Positions 49,957 to 57,534 of a DNA stretch of 57,534 nucleotides are shown one piece after another. Under the pieces are notes generated by a model. The model worked only from the letters and a program-made list of their open reading frames with translations. It did not search any database and was not told the DNA's origin. Where the stretch lies: assembly GCF_014257025.1 (NCBI RefSeq), contig NZ_JACMSF010000055.1, positions 1 to 57,534 of the forward strand, read 5' to 3'. The stretch's first letter is position 1; every line of letters starts with the position of its first letter. The DNA is from Streptomyces cupreus (lineage in GTDB: Bacteria > Actinomycetota > Actinomycetes > Streptomycetales > Streptomycetaceae). Made by a program: the position numbers and the translations under genes.

Positions 49957-52268
49957 CATTCGCTGTGCAGCACCTCGGCGACGGTCAGCCGCGCCGCCCG
50001 CCTCGCCGGTACGAGCGCTCCCAGCACCGCGATGGCGATCCCCACGAGGGCCAGTCCGGCCAGCGCCGGGGCCTGCCAGACGTCCGTCATGTACGCGGGC
50101 AGCGTGATGTCCACCGCGTCCGCCATCCGCGGTACGACCAGGTCGTACCCGACGATCCCGAGCGGCACCCCCAGCAGGGAGCCGAGCGCTCCGAGCACCG
50201 CCATCGAGGTCACCGTCATCACCGTGACCTGGGCCGGGGTCATACCGATGGACTTCAGCATGCCCAAGTCCCTCCGGCGGTCACGGGTGTTGAGGACGAC
50301 CGTGTTGAACACACCGAGAGCGGCGACGAGGGCGAGCATCAGGGTGAGCGCGGTGGCGGAGCCGACGACGGTCTGGGTGACGGAGTTGGAGCCGGACAGG
50401 GACGGCGACACTCCTGGGTCGGCTGCGCGCACGGCTCGCGCGTAGGCGTCCTGGTGGGCCCCGTCGCGGAGCTTGACGTGGTAGGCGATGGGTTCCTCGT
50501 CCGGTGCCAGTGCGGTGAGCGTCGGCCAATCGGCGATGATCAGCCGCGCGTTGCTCTCCATCGCCTCCCCGACGACGTGCACCCGCTCGCTGCGCTCGCC
50601 CCGCTCCAGGCGGAGACTGTCGCCGACGCGCAGCCCGTTCTGGCGCAGGAAGGCGGATCCGGCGACGATCTCGCCCCTCGCCCGGGTCCAACGGCCCTCG
50701 GTCAGCACGCTGTCGAGCCGCGGCCGGTCACCCCGGCGCCCTTCGAGCACCACCTCGTGCGAGGAACCCGCCATCCGGACGTCGACATCCACCCGCGCCG
50801 TGACTTCACGGGCACCGGGCAACTCCGCGAGCAGCGCATGGAGTTCGTGGTCCCCGTGCTTCGGCCTGATCTCCTTGCCGTTCTTGACGTTGCCGACGTA
50901 CACGGTGACTTGGTACGCGTCCCGACCGGCGTTCCCGAACCGGTCCATCGTGGTGGCGAGGCCCGTCGCGAAGGTCACCGTCGCCGCCCCCAGGACCACG
51001 GCGGCCAGTGTGAGCACACTGCGCCCCGGGCGGGCGAACGGCAGTCCCATCCCGAGGCTCACCGCCCGTGGCAGCCCGCTGCCCGCGAGCCGGCGCTGGA
51101 TGCCGAGGGCCCGTCCGGCACGCGGCGCGCTGCCCGCGCTGATCGCCCGTGCGGCGGACATACGGTGGGCGCGCAGCGCCGGGGCGAGCGCGGCGAGGAC
51201 GCACACGGCGGGCATGCCGAGCAGGGCGAGGAGGTTCACCCAGGCGGCGATGGAGACGCTGCCGTGGAGCATCCCGGCGTCGGGTCCGGAGAACACGAAC
51301 TCGAAGAACGGCCGCGCCAGCAGATTGCCCAGGGCCGTGCCCAGCGCACAGCCGAGGAAGGCCGGGACCGAGATCATCGTGAGGTAGACCGCGACGACCT
51401 GCCCCGGCGTGAACCCGAGCGCCTTGAGCACCCCGATGTGCCGGAAGCCGGAGATCACGGCGCCGCTGACGACATTGGCGATGATCAGCACGGCCACCGC
51501 GATCCCGAGGACACCGAAGGCCATCAGATAGGGCGTGTACGCCCGCGCCGAACTGCTCACCCGGTCCTTGAGGGTGAGATACGACCAGGAGGCGGTCAGC
51601 GCGTCGGCGGGGAGTTCCTCGGTCACGGCGTCGAGCCCATCGCGCAGCCGCTCCTCGGAGGAGGCGTCGGCGAAGCGGAACAGCAGCTGTGCGGTCGTAG
51701 GGCTGAGGGCTTCTGCCTGTTCGGGGGTGACCCAGGCGTCGGCGGTGCGGCTGAGGTCGAAGGCGAATCCGACGATGGTGAGGGTGGGGCCCGAGGGGAC
51801 CTGGATCGTCTTGCCGAGGTCGTCCGGGGCCCAGTCCGCATCGCGGTTGAGGACGACCTCGCCGGGCCCGGTGACCCAGCGCCCCGACCACACCTCCAGC
51901 CGGTCCACCGGCGCGTCGGGCTCGGCCCGCCCCACGACCGTGATCTCGCCGCCGAGGCCGAAGTTCATGGAATCCTGGGGCAGTTCGACCGAGGCCTGGG
52001 CGAAGGGCCCGGCGACGGCCTCGACTCCGGGCTGCCGGGCGGCCCGCCGAAGCTCGGCGTCCGACACCGCACCGGTGTCGAAGGCGGCCACGACATGGGG
52101 GCCGCGCTGCTTGCCGAAGGCCTTGTCGAAAGGGGCGGAGGCGGCGTCGACCAGGCCGAGGGCCACTACCAGCGCCGCCGTCGAGGTCAGCGTGACCAGC
52201 GCGATCACGACGGTCTGGAGTCTGCGCCGCCGTACCGCCGCGCGGGCGGTACGCCACACCGCCCTCAT
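49956..52268 (-). CDS. ABC exporter permease, FtsX/MacB type (two FtsX domains)
   Basis: A 770-residue membrane protein with two FtsX repeats. Repeat one has YLMAFGVLGIAVAVLIIANV and ISGFRHIGVLKALGFTPGQV; repeat two has VVLNTRDRRRDLGMLKSIGM and TPAQVTVMTVTS. Each is preceded by a large extracytoplasmic domain. The N-terminal signal-anchor helix is VVIALVTLTSTAALVVALGL. Its ATG overlaps the stop of the ATPase gene (ATGA). With that ATPase it should export lipids or peptides or act as a cell-envelope stress pump. Confidence 0.9.
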   Translation of the reverse strand: MRAVWRTARAAVRRRRLQTVVIALVTLTSTAALVVALGLVDAASAPFDKAFGKQRGPHVVAAFDTGAVSDAELRRAARQPGVEAVAGPFAQASVELPQDSMNFGLGGEITVVGRAEPDAPVDRLEVWSGRWVTGPGEVVLNRDADWAPDDLGKTIQVPSGPTLTIVGFAFDLSRTADAWVTPEQAEALSPTTAQLLFRFADASSEERLRDGLDAVTEELPADALTASWSYLTLKDRVSSSARAYTPYLMAFGVLGIAVAVLIIANVVSGAVISGFRHIGVLKALGFTPGQVVAVYLTMISVPAFLGCALGTALGNLLARPFFEFVFSGPDAGMLHGSVSIAAWVNLLALLGMPAVCVLAALAPALRAHRMSAARAISAGSAPRAGRALGIQRRLAGSGLPRAVSLGMGLPFARPGRSVLTLAAVVLGAATVTFATGLATTMDRFGNAGRDAYQVTVYVGNVKNGKEIRPKHGDHELHALLAELPGAREVTARVDVDVRMAGSSHEVVLEGRRGDRPRLDSVLTEGRWTRARGEIVAGSAFLRQNGLRVGDSLRLERGERSERVHVVGEAMESNARLIIADWPTLTALAPDEEPIAYHVKLRDGAHQDAYARAVRAADPGVSPSLSGSNSVTQTVVGSATALTLMLALVAALGVFNTVVLNTRDRRRDLGMLKSIGMTPAQVTVMTVTSMAVLGALGSLLGVPLGIVGYDLVVPRMADAVDITLPAYMTDVWQAPALAGLALVGIAIAVLGALVPARRAARLTVAEVLHSE

Positions 52269-52966
52269 GCGGACGGCTCCAGGGTGTGCTCGCCGGTGAC
52301 CCGGCCGTCGGCGAACTCGACGATGCGGCCGGCGCAGCGGCGGGCGAGGTGTTCGTCGTGGGTGACCAGGATCAGCGTCTGGCCGATCTGGTTGAGGTCG
52401 ATCAGCAGGTCCATCACCTGTTCCCCGGACCGGCTGTCCAGGGCGCCGGTCGGCTCGTCGGCCAGCAGCAGGGCGGGGCGGTTCATCAACGCCCGTGCCA
52501 CGGCGACGCGTTGGCGTTCGCCGCCGCTGAGCACCGCCGGGTAGGCGTTTCGGCGGTCGGCGATGCCGAGCTCGTCGAAGAGTTCCAGGGCGCGCCGGCG
52601 GGCCTGCCGGGCCGGGGTGCCGGTCAACTGGGCGGCCAGGGCGACATTGTCGAGCGCCGAGAGGTCGTCGATGAGATTGAAGAACTGGAAGATCATGCCG
52701 ATCCGGCGCCGCCGGTACAGGGCGAGCCCCTTCTCGGAGAGCTCCCCCACGCTCTCGCCGTGCACCTCGACCGTGCCGGCGGTCGGCCGGTCGAGCCCCG
52801 CGATCATGTTGAGCAGGGTGGACTTGCCGCACCCCGAGGGCCCCATGACGGCGACGGCCTCCCCCGCCCCGATCCGCAGCGACACCCCGTCCAACGCCGT
52901 CGTCTCGCCGTACTCCTTGCGCACACCGTCGAGTCGTACGACGGCCCCGCTCTCCTCAGTGACCAT
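52265..52966 (-). CDS. ABC exporter ATP-binding protein (LolD/MacB type)
   Basis: A 233-residue ATPase. Walker A is GPSGCGKST, the Q-loop is MIFQFFNL, the signature is LSGGERQRVAVARAL, Walker B is ALLLADEPTGALD and the H-loop is VTHD. ATG 52966 matches the family start; an upstream ATG at 53002 abuts a GGGAGGG with no spacing. It is coupled to the FtsX-type permease and divergent from the two-component system. Confidence 0.93.
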   Translation of the reverse strand: MVTEESGAVVRLDGVRKEYGETTALDGVSLRIGAGEAVAVMGPSGCGKSTLLNMIAGLDRPTAGTVEVHGESVGELSEKGLALYRRRRIGMIFQFFNLIDDLSALDNVALAAQLTGTPARQARRRALELFDELGIADRRNAYPAVLSGGERQRVAVARALMNRPALLLADEPTGALDSRSGEQVMDLLIDLNQIGQTLILVTHDEHLARRCAGRIVEFADGRVTGEHTLEPSA

Positions 52967-53036
52967 GCCCAGGACGCTACGGCGGACCGGCGGCGCGGAC
53001 ATCCCTCCCGGGATGGCACCTCGGCCGGCGCCTCAT

Positions 53037-53065
53037 CCTGGGGATGCAGCCGCTGCATCCCCAGG
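53037..53065. promoter_or_regulatory. 29-bp perfect dyad between ABC exporter and histidine kinase genes
   Basis: CCTGGGGATGCAG (53037-53049) and CTGCATCCCCAGG (53053-53065) are exact inverted repeats around CCG. A smaller dyad ATCCC-TCCC-GGGAT begins at 53001. Both carry ATCCC/GGGAT half-sites and lie between divergent starts, so they are candidate operators for the adjacent response regulator. Confidence 0.6.
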
Positions 53066-53103
53066 CCGATGCGCGTGTGCCGACCGTCTGCCAAGGTGAA
53101 CCC

Positions 53104-53895
53104 GTGTGGGAGTCGACAGCACTGGTCGCGGCGTGCGCCGCCGTGGTGTGCCTGGCGGTGGCGCTGGTGCGGACCCGACGGCGTTGGCAGGCGGCTGTGG
53201 GGGAGCGGGGATGGCTGCTCGAACGGGAGCGGGAGAACGCGGCACGTGCCGCGGTCGCGGCCGAACGGGACCGTATCGCCCGCGAGTTGCACGACATCGT
53301 GAGTCACAACGTCAGCCTCATGGTGGTGCAGGCCGGGGCGGCACGGGAGGTACTGGGCACCATGCCGGACGAGGCGGCGACGGCGCTGCGCGCGGTGGAG
53401 GACGCGGGGCGCGGCGCGATGACGGACCTGCGGCATCTGCTGGGCGTACTGGCACCGTCGCAGGACGGCGAGGACGTCCTGACCCCGCAGCCGGGACTCG
53501 ACCGGCTCGGCACCCTCGTCGACCGGGTCTCCTTCGCCGGACTGCCGGTGGAGGTACGGATCTCCGGCGAGGCGCGCCCGCTGCCGCGGGGGGTGGACGT
53601 GACGGCGTACCGGATCGTCCAGGAGGCCCTGACCAACGCCCTGAGGCACGGCGAGGGCGGCAAGGCCGAGGTCACCGTGCGGTACGCGGATCACGCCCTG
53701 CGCGTGGAGGTCCTCAGCACCGGGCCGAGCGTCCTGACCGGGGACGCCCCGCCGCGGGTGGCACGGCAGGGGACGGGGCGCGGGCTGCTGGGGCTGCGGG
53801 AGCGGGTCGCGGTGTACGGCGGTGATCTGGACGCCCGCCGGCGGATCGGCGGTGGTTACCGGGTCCGGGCGCGCATTCCGCTGGACCGCCCGTGA
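53104..53895 (+). CDS. sensor histidine kinase (NarL/DesK type)
   Basis: A 263-residue kinase. One N-terminal helix (ALVAACAAVVCLAVALV) anchors it with almost no extracellular loop. The HisKA_3 dimerisation box is RIARELHDIVSHNVSLMVVQ with the phospho-His. The ATPase domain has the N box YRIVQEALTNALRHGEGG and the G box GTGRGLLGLRERVAVYGG. The absence of a large sensor domain suggests intramembrane sensing, perhaps of the ABC exporter's substrate. GTG 53104 follows AAGGTGA. Confidence 0.9.
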   Translation: MWESTALVAACAAVVCLAVALVRTRRRWQAAVGERGWLLERERENAARAAVAAERDRIARELHDIVSHNVSLMVVQAGAAREVLGTMPDEAATALRAVEDAGRGAMTDLRHLLGVLAPSQDGEDVLTPQPGLDRLGTLVDRVSFAGLPVEVRISGEARPLPRGVDVTAYRIVQEALTNALRHGEGGKAEVTVRYADHALRVEVLSTGPSVLTGDAPPRVARQGTGRGLLGLRERVAVYGGDLDARRRIGGGYRVRARIPLDRP

Positions 53896-54566
53896 CGGCG
53901 CCCCGGGTGCTGGTCGTCGACGACCAGACGCTGATCCGGACCGGTTTCCGGCTGATCCTGACCGCGCGCGGCATCGAGGTGGTGGGCGAGGCGGCGGACG
54001 GCGGGGAGGCGGTGTCGCTGGCGCGCGAGCTGGCGCCGGACGTGGTGCTGATGGACATCCGGATGCCGACGATGGACGGCCTGGAGGCAACCCGCCGGAT
54101 CCTCCAACGCGCGCCGTCCTGCCGGGTGTTGATGCTGACGACGTTCGACCTGGACCACTACGTCTATACGGCCCTGTCGATCGGGGCGAGCGGCTTCCTG
54201 CTGAAGGACGTGACACCCGATCACCTGGCGGCGGCGGTACGACTGGTGAACACCGGCGACGCCCTCCTGGCCCCGTCCATCACCCGCCGCCTGGTGGAAC
54301 GCTTCGCGCAGACCTCTGCCGCACCCACCACCCCGCCCGCGTCCCTGGAGGCCCTCACCCCTCGCGAGCTGGAGGTGCTGACGCTGCTGGGCCGCGGCCT
54401 GTCCAATACGGAGCTGGCGGCGCATCTGACCCTGAGCGAGGCGACGGTGAAGTCGCATGTGGCCCGTATCTTCGCGAAGTTGGCACTGCGCGACCGGGCG
54501 CAGGCGGTGGTGCTGGCGTACGAGACGGGCCTGGTGAAGCCGGGAGCGAATGACCGAGATTCCTAG
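53892..54566 (+). CDS. LuxR/NarL-family response regulator
   Basis: A 224-residue regulator. The receiver domain has VVDDQTLIRTGF, the phospho-acceptor Asp in DVVLMDIRMP and the Lys in LLKDVTPDHL. The C-terminal HTH is LTPRELEVLTLLGRGLSNTE then TVKSHVARIFAKL. The GTG start overlaps the kinase stop (GTGA). It likely controls the divergent exporter. Confidence 0.93.
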   Translation: MTAPRVLVVDDQTLIRTGFRLILTARGIEVVGEAADGGEAVSLARELAPDVVLMDIRMPTMDGLEATRRILQRAPSCRVLMLTTFDLDHYVYTALSIGASGFLLKDVTPDHLAAAVRLVNTGDALLAPSITRRLVERFAQTSAAPTTPPASLEALTPRELEVLTLLGRGLSNTELAAHLTLSEATVKSHVARIFAKLALRDRAQAVVLAYETGLVKPGANDRDS

Positions 54567-54570
54567 ACTC

Positions 54571-54588
54571 CCTAGGTTATAGGCTAGG
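54571..54588. promoter_or_regulatory. candidate TetR autoregulatory operator
   Basis: CCTAG-GTTATAGG-CTAGG is an inverted repeat with a third CCTAG at 54562. TAGGCT (54580-54585) fits a -10 box inside it. It lies about 25-40 bp before the TetR gene, as expected for self-repression. Confidence 0.5.
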
Positions 54589-54612
54589 GCTCACAGGAAG
54601 GGAGGTCACCCC

Positions 54613-55263
54613 ATGCCCCGAGTGGGTCTCACCGCCGACCGCATCACCTCGGCCGCCGCGGACCTGGCCGACGAGGTCGGCTTCGAGAAGGTCAGTCTGT
54701 CGGCTCTGGCGCGGCACTTCGGTGTGAAGGACGCGAGCCTGTACTCGCACATCAGGAACCTTCAGGACCTCAGGACACGGATCGCGCTGCTCGCGGGCGG
54801 GGAGATGATCGACCGGATCGCCATGGCGGTCGCGGGCCGGGCGGGCAAGGACGCGCTGAAGGCATTCGCGGACGCCTACCGGGAGTACGCCCTGGACCAC
54901 CCGGGCAGATACGCGGCGACCCAGATCAGCGTGGACCAGGTCCTGGTGACGGACACCCCCGCCCTGCGCCGCACCGCCGAGATCACCTACGGCATGCTCC
55001 GCGCCTACGGCCTGGAAGAACCCGACCTGACCGACGCGGTACGCCTGCTGCGCAGCACCTTCCACGGCTACTGCGCCCTGGAGTCCGCGGGCGCCTTCGG
55101 CGCACCCAGGGACGTACGCCGCTCCTGGGACCGGGCGGTCGAGGCGCTGCATGTGGCACTGGAACACTGGCCGAAGCAGGAGAGGACCGATGGCGGGTCT
55201 TCAAAGTTGAGCAGTGCGGAGATGTCCCCGGGCTCGGCGGGTGATGTCGCAGCGCATCCGTAG
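54613..55263 (+). CDS. TetR-family regulator with altered C-terminus
   Basis: A 216-residue repressor. The N-terminal HTH (LADEVGFEKVSLSALARHFG, then VKDASLYSHIRNL) is typical of TetR. A WHG-type ligand domain follows (RRTAEITYGMLRAYG, LLRSTFHGYCALES). The natural end is probably near HVALEHWPKQ. The last 22 or so residues are encoded antisense to a transposase remnant, so an insertion event extended or replaced the tail. GGGAGG precedes the ATG. Confidence 0.88.
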   Translation: MPRVGLTADRITSAAADLADEVGFEKVSLSALARHFGVKDASLYSHIRNLQDLRTRIALLAGGEMIDRIAMAVAGRAGKDALKAFADAYREYALDHPGRYAATQISVDQVLVTDTPALRRTAEITYGMLRAYGLEEPDLTDAVRLLRSTFHGYCALESAGAFGAPRDVRRSWDRAVEALHVALEHWPKQERTDGGSSKLSSAEMSPGSAGDVAAHP

Positions 55264-55458
55264 GCGCTGGTTGTCCGCGTTGCGGAAGCCGAACGCGATG
55301 CCGGCGACGAGCTTGATCACGCGGTTGACGCCCTCGCTCTTGGCATTGCTGTGCCCGGTGTCGATGAACGCTCCGATCTCCGGCCACCAACGGTCGACGG
55401 CGGTGGCGAGCTGCCTGACCTCGGGGATGTCGGAGTCCGCGCACCAGGTAAGTAGGCG
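55201..55458 (-). mobile_element. ISL3-family transposase, C-terminal remnant
   Basis: Read leftward, about 85 codons give RLLTWCADSDIPEVRQLATA, WWPEIGAFIDTGHSNAKSEG, VNRVIKLV and NQRLRMRC, then end at the stop at 55201. This is the tail of an ISL3 (IS204/IS1001/IS1096/IS1165) transposase, keeping the third catalytic acidic residue (Glu in NAKSEG) but lacking the rest. GGGTCTTCAAAG near 55195 could be part of a terminal repeat. It is not functional. Confidence 0.8.
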
Positions 55459-55459
55459 T

Positions 55460-56002
55460 TCAGGCTTCGAAGCGCAACATCATCGCGTCGTACACAGGCG
55501 CGTCGGGAAACGGCCGCACCTCGCCGAACCACTCGTAGCCCCACTCCTCGTACAAGGCTCGCACCTTCGGGTGGTCCCGCTCGACAAGTAGCGTCACCCG
55601 CTCCTCGTGGCGGCCGCGCAACAGCGCGTCATGGATCTGTCGCGCCGCGCCCGTGCCGCGGACCTTGCCCACGACCATCAGTTCCGACAGCGTGAACGTG
55701 CGGCTGCCGGTCTCCTCGGTCGCGCCCTCGGACACTGCGGTGCGCAGGCCGTTCCACCATCGGGTAGTCGGCTGCAGGGTGCAGCCGTACGCGTACCCGA
55801 CCGGGGTGTCGTCGAGGTAGCCGACGACCGCAGCGAACCCGGGGACCTCCGTGTTCCAGCCGAGCCGTTCATCGAACCGGGCCACCGAGTGGAAGTCCTC
55901 GCCGAGCCGGTCGGCGTAAATCTCGGCGTACACGTCGAGCAGCTGCGGCCGGATGTCTCCGAGTCCTGCCGCGTCCCTGCGCTCCAGCCGTAGCCCGTCC
56001 AC
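55460..56002 (-). CDS. GNAT-family N-acetyltransferase
   Basis: A 180-residue acetyltransferase. FTLSELMVVGKVRGTGAARQ (about residues 103-122) is the acetyl-CoA pyrophosphate loop region, followed by HDALLRGRHEERVTLLVERD and ALYEEWGYEWFGEV near the end. The substrate is unknown. GTG 56002 lies 3 bp after the stop of the upstream regulator gene, so the two are probably co-transcribed. Its 3' end touches the transposase remnant without being truncated. Confidence 0.87.
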   Translation of the reverse strand: MDGLRLERRDAAGLGDIRPQLLDVYAEIYADRLGEDFHSVARFDERLGWNTEVPGFAAVVGYLDDTPVGYAYGCTLQPTTRWWNGLRTAVSEGATEETGSRTFTLSELMVVGKVRGTGAARQIHDALLRGRHEERVTLLVERDHPKVRALYEEWGYEWFGEVRPFPDAPVYDAMMLRFEA

Positions 56003-56005
56003 GCC

Positions 56006-57283
56006 TCACGCTCCCGTCCGCCTCGTTCGTTCCAGGAAGTCCGCCGCCTCGGGGACGCTGCCCGCGTAGCGACGCATCTGCTGCCTCAGGTCACTCAGCC
56101 GTCCTCGTACCCGGTCGCTGTGCACCCGCTCCGCCATGGTGGCCGCCTGCCCCGCCTCGTCGGCGGCATGCTCGACGTCTCCGCCGTCGAGGAGGGCCTG
56201 TGCCCGCTGCAGCGTGTAGTAGACGCGGTTGCGTGCGAAGCCCGCCTCCAGCATGCCGAGCGCGTCTGCCGTCAGTTGCTGCGCCCGCCCGTACTTCCCC
56301 AGGGCGTGGTGCGCGGCGCCGGCGAGGCCGGTGAGCTCGGCGGGGGTGAGGAACGACAGCCACGCCGCAGGCTCGCCGCTGGCGCGCCCGTACGACGTCT
56401 CGGCGCGGGACAGGGACCGCTCGGCGCGCACCCGCTCGCCGACGCGGGCATGGCCGACAGCCTGGCGGCAGTGCAGCAACGCCATGAGCCGCGGATCCGT
56501 CTTGGCCTGGCGGGTTTCGACGGCCGCGCGGCCGATCCGCAGCGCCTCCTGGTCGCGGTCGCGGAGACGCGCCTGCATCGCCAGATTCGACCACACCCGG
56601 GCCTGCAGTTGGCCGTCCCCGGCGAGCATGCCCGCCTGCAGCGCCTCGTTGTACAGGCCGGTCGCAGTCGCCTGCCGTCCGGCGTCGTAAGCGAACCACC
56701 CCGCCGAGGCGGCGAGATCGCCCGTGGCGGCGTACAGGGCGCGCTCGACGCGCTCGCCGTAGGTGCAGTGGTTGAGCGCGTGGTGAACCTGCTGCAGGGC
56801 CTGCACGGCGACCTCGTGCAGGGCGCCCCCACCGAGCGCGTGGTCGTAGCCATACAGGGCGGGGACGATCGCGCGGATCCGTTCGACGTCACCAGTACCG
56901 AGGCGGCCAGCGGTGGGGATGGCGTCGAGGCCGAGAGCGGCGGCGAGACCTACCGCGATGAACTCCCGTCGTCGCACCGGGCGCTGCTCCTTCGCGCGCG
57001 CCGGCCGCGGCGGGGGTGGGGCCGGTACGCGTGACGACTTGCGCGGCATGAACCCCATGGCCTCCGGGCTGCGGCCGAAGATTTCCTGAAGCGGCAGAAG
57101 GTAGCGGGACCACGGCCACTGCACGTCCCCGGCGATCCAGCGGCGCACGTGCCGGTCCGTGCACTGGGTGGGCTTGCCGAACGTGTCCTCGGCGGTCTGA
57201 TTGACCTCGTCGGCTAACTGGGTGTGGGTGTAGCCGAACTCGGTCAGCAGCGCCTCCAGCTTGGTGTTCCGCTGTCTGGCCAC
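56006..57283 (-). CDS. HTH/TPR regulatory protein with TTA codon
   Basis: A 425-residue protein. An XRE-like DNA-binding domain comes first (LEALLTEFGYTHTQLADEVN and DRHVRRWIAGDVQWPWSRYL). A basic linker with RRREFIAVGLAAALGLDAIP, common in this Streptomyces family, follows. Then come TPR-like repeats to the end (LYNEALQAGMLAGDGQLQAR, ALRIGRAAVETRQAK, GKYGRAQQLTADALGML). Codon 23 is TTA (57217-57215), so translation may need the bldA tRNA. It is the first gene of a pair with the GNAT gene. Confidence 0.87.
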   Translation of the reverse strand: MARQRNTKLEALLTEFGYTHTQLADEVNQTAEDTFGKPTQCTDRHVRRWIAGDVQWPWSRYLLPLQEIFGRSPEAMGFMPRKSSRVPAPPPPRPARAKEQRPVRRREFIAVGLAAALGLDAIPTAGRLGTGDVERIRAIVPALYGYDHALGGGALHEVAVQALQQVHHALNHCTYGERVERALYAATGDLAASAGWFAYDAGRQATATGLYNEALQAGMLAGDGQLQARVWSNLAMQARLRDRDQEALRIGRAAVETRQAKTDPRLMALLHCRQAVGHARVGERVRAERSLSRAETSYGRASGEPAAWLSFLTPAELTGLAGAAHHALGKYGRAQQLTADALGMLEAGFARNRVYYTLQRAQALLDGGDVEHAADEAGQAATMAERVHSDRVRGRLSDLRQQMRRYAGSVPEAADFLERTRRTGA

Positions 57284-57384
57284 GGCCGTCCCCCATCGCG
57301 TGCTTGCGTCCCTCGACGGTAGCCCTACCGCCTTTCGTCCCCGGGTAAAACTGTCCGGTCCGCGGTGGGTAACTGCCCTGGTTC

Positions 57385-57406
57385 TGTCCTGATCAGCGAC
57401 AGGACA
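57385..57406. promoter_or_regulatory. dyad in the promoter region of the HTH/TPR regulator
   Basis: TGTCCTG (57385-57391) and CAGGACA (57400-57406) are exact inverted repeats with an 8-base spacer, between a leftward regulator gene and a rightward gene that starts at 57487. It is a candidate autoregulatory operator. Confidence 0.45.
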
Positions 57407-57486
57407 CTTCCGGTTTCCTCAGGTAACGACGAAACCCGGCGGCCGCTGTGAACGGCCCCGGGCGTGGCCGACTGGATGGAGTCGAC

Positions 57487-57534
57487 ATGGCCGAGAGTAC
57501 GCAGACCCCATCGCCCGCGCGCAACCCCGAAGGG
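57487..57534 (+). CDS. start of a gene cut by the right edge
   Basis: ATG 57487 begins MAESTQTPSPARNPEG and the frame stays open to the end of the window. GGAG lies eight bases upstream. Too little is visible to name it. Confidence 0.5.
   Translation, partial: MAESTQTPSPARNPEG

Overview
The window is a high-GC actinobacterial chromosome segment with strong G/C third-position bias, rare TTA codons, dense overlapping genes, a FhuF-type iron box and a PucR/xanthine dehydrogenase cluster. All of this points to Streptomyces. About 45 intact genes are read, plus decayed genes and two genes cut by the window edges. No rRNA, tRNA or CRISPR array was found.

Layout. 1-3.96 kb: the start of a zinc-ribbon protein (cut by the left edge), an ECF-like sigma factor, a Ser/Thr kinase broken by a 10-C run, an ArsR regulator, and a two-gene AhpD-like/DUF1801 operon. 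4.1-9.8 kb: a large HTH/NB-ARC/TPR regulator, a decayed MFS transporter scar, a lipoprotein polysaccharide deacetylase behind a large palindrome, an SRPBCC protein and an orphan LanC-like protein. 9.7-18.5 kb: a purine catabolism cluster. The FAD, 2Fe-2S and Mo subunits of xanthine dehydrogenase, an NCS2 purine permease and the XdhC accessory factor read leftward, and a PucR activator is divergent. 18.6-27.5 kb: mixed housekeeping and regulatory genes (TPR protein, GntR, iron-regulated FhuF-like protein, DUF2637 membrane protein, RsbW-like ATPase, PoxB, a degenerate PP2C, DUF456, PPOX). 27.5-35.2 kb: a DNA alkylation-repair pair (Ada/AlkA plus Ogt), RsgA preceded by a tiny ORF, a sigma-like/anti-sigma-like/CBM2 membrane fusion, an unassigned radical SAM enzyme, and alditol oxidase AldO.

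35.3-44.6 kb is a self-contained carbohydrate locus: ROK regulator, secreted GH30 endo-galactanase with a CBM13/ricin domain, ABC importer (binding protein plus two permeases, no ATPase), and cytosolic GH2 beta-galactosidase. The ROK gene and the importer operon share a 23-bp dyad around AACCCCTTG, a likely common operator. The model is extracellular cleavage of galactan, import of galacto-oligosaccharides and intracellular hydrolysis.

44.6-57.5 kb: a gene-decay junction, an ion channel, a Tat-exported His-rich PHP hydrolase divergent from a secreted endonuclease/phosphatase-fold protein, an FtsX-type ABC exporter divergent from a two-component system (with a 29-bp dyad between them), a TetR regulator whose end runs into an ISL3 transposase remnant, a GNAT acetyltransferase, and an HTH/TPR regulator with a TTA codon. 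A final gene starts just before the right edge.

The strongest leads for something undescribed are the sigma-like/CBM2 membrane fusion, the radical SAM protein with a C-x8-C-x2-C cluster, the 23-codon ORF ahead of rsgA, and the shared dyad of the galactan locus.
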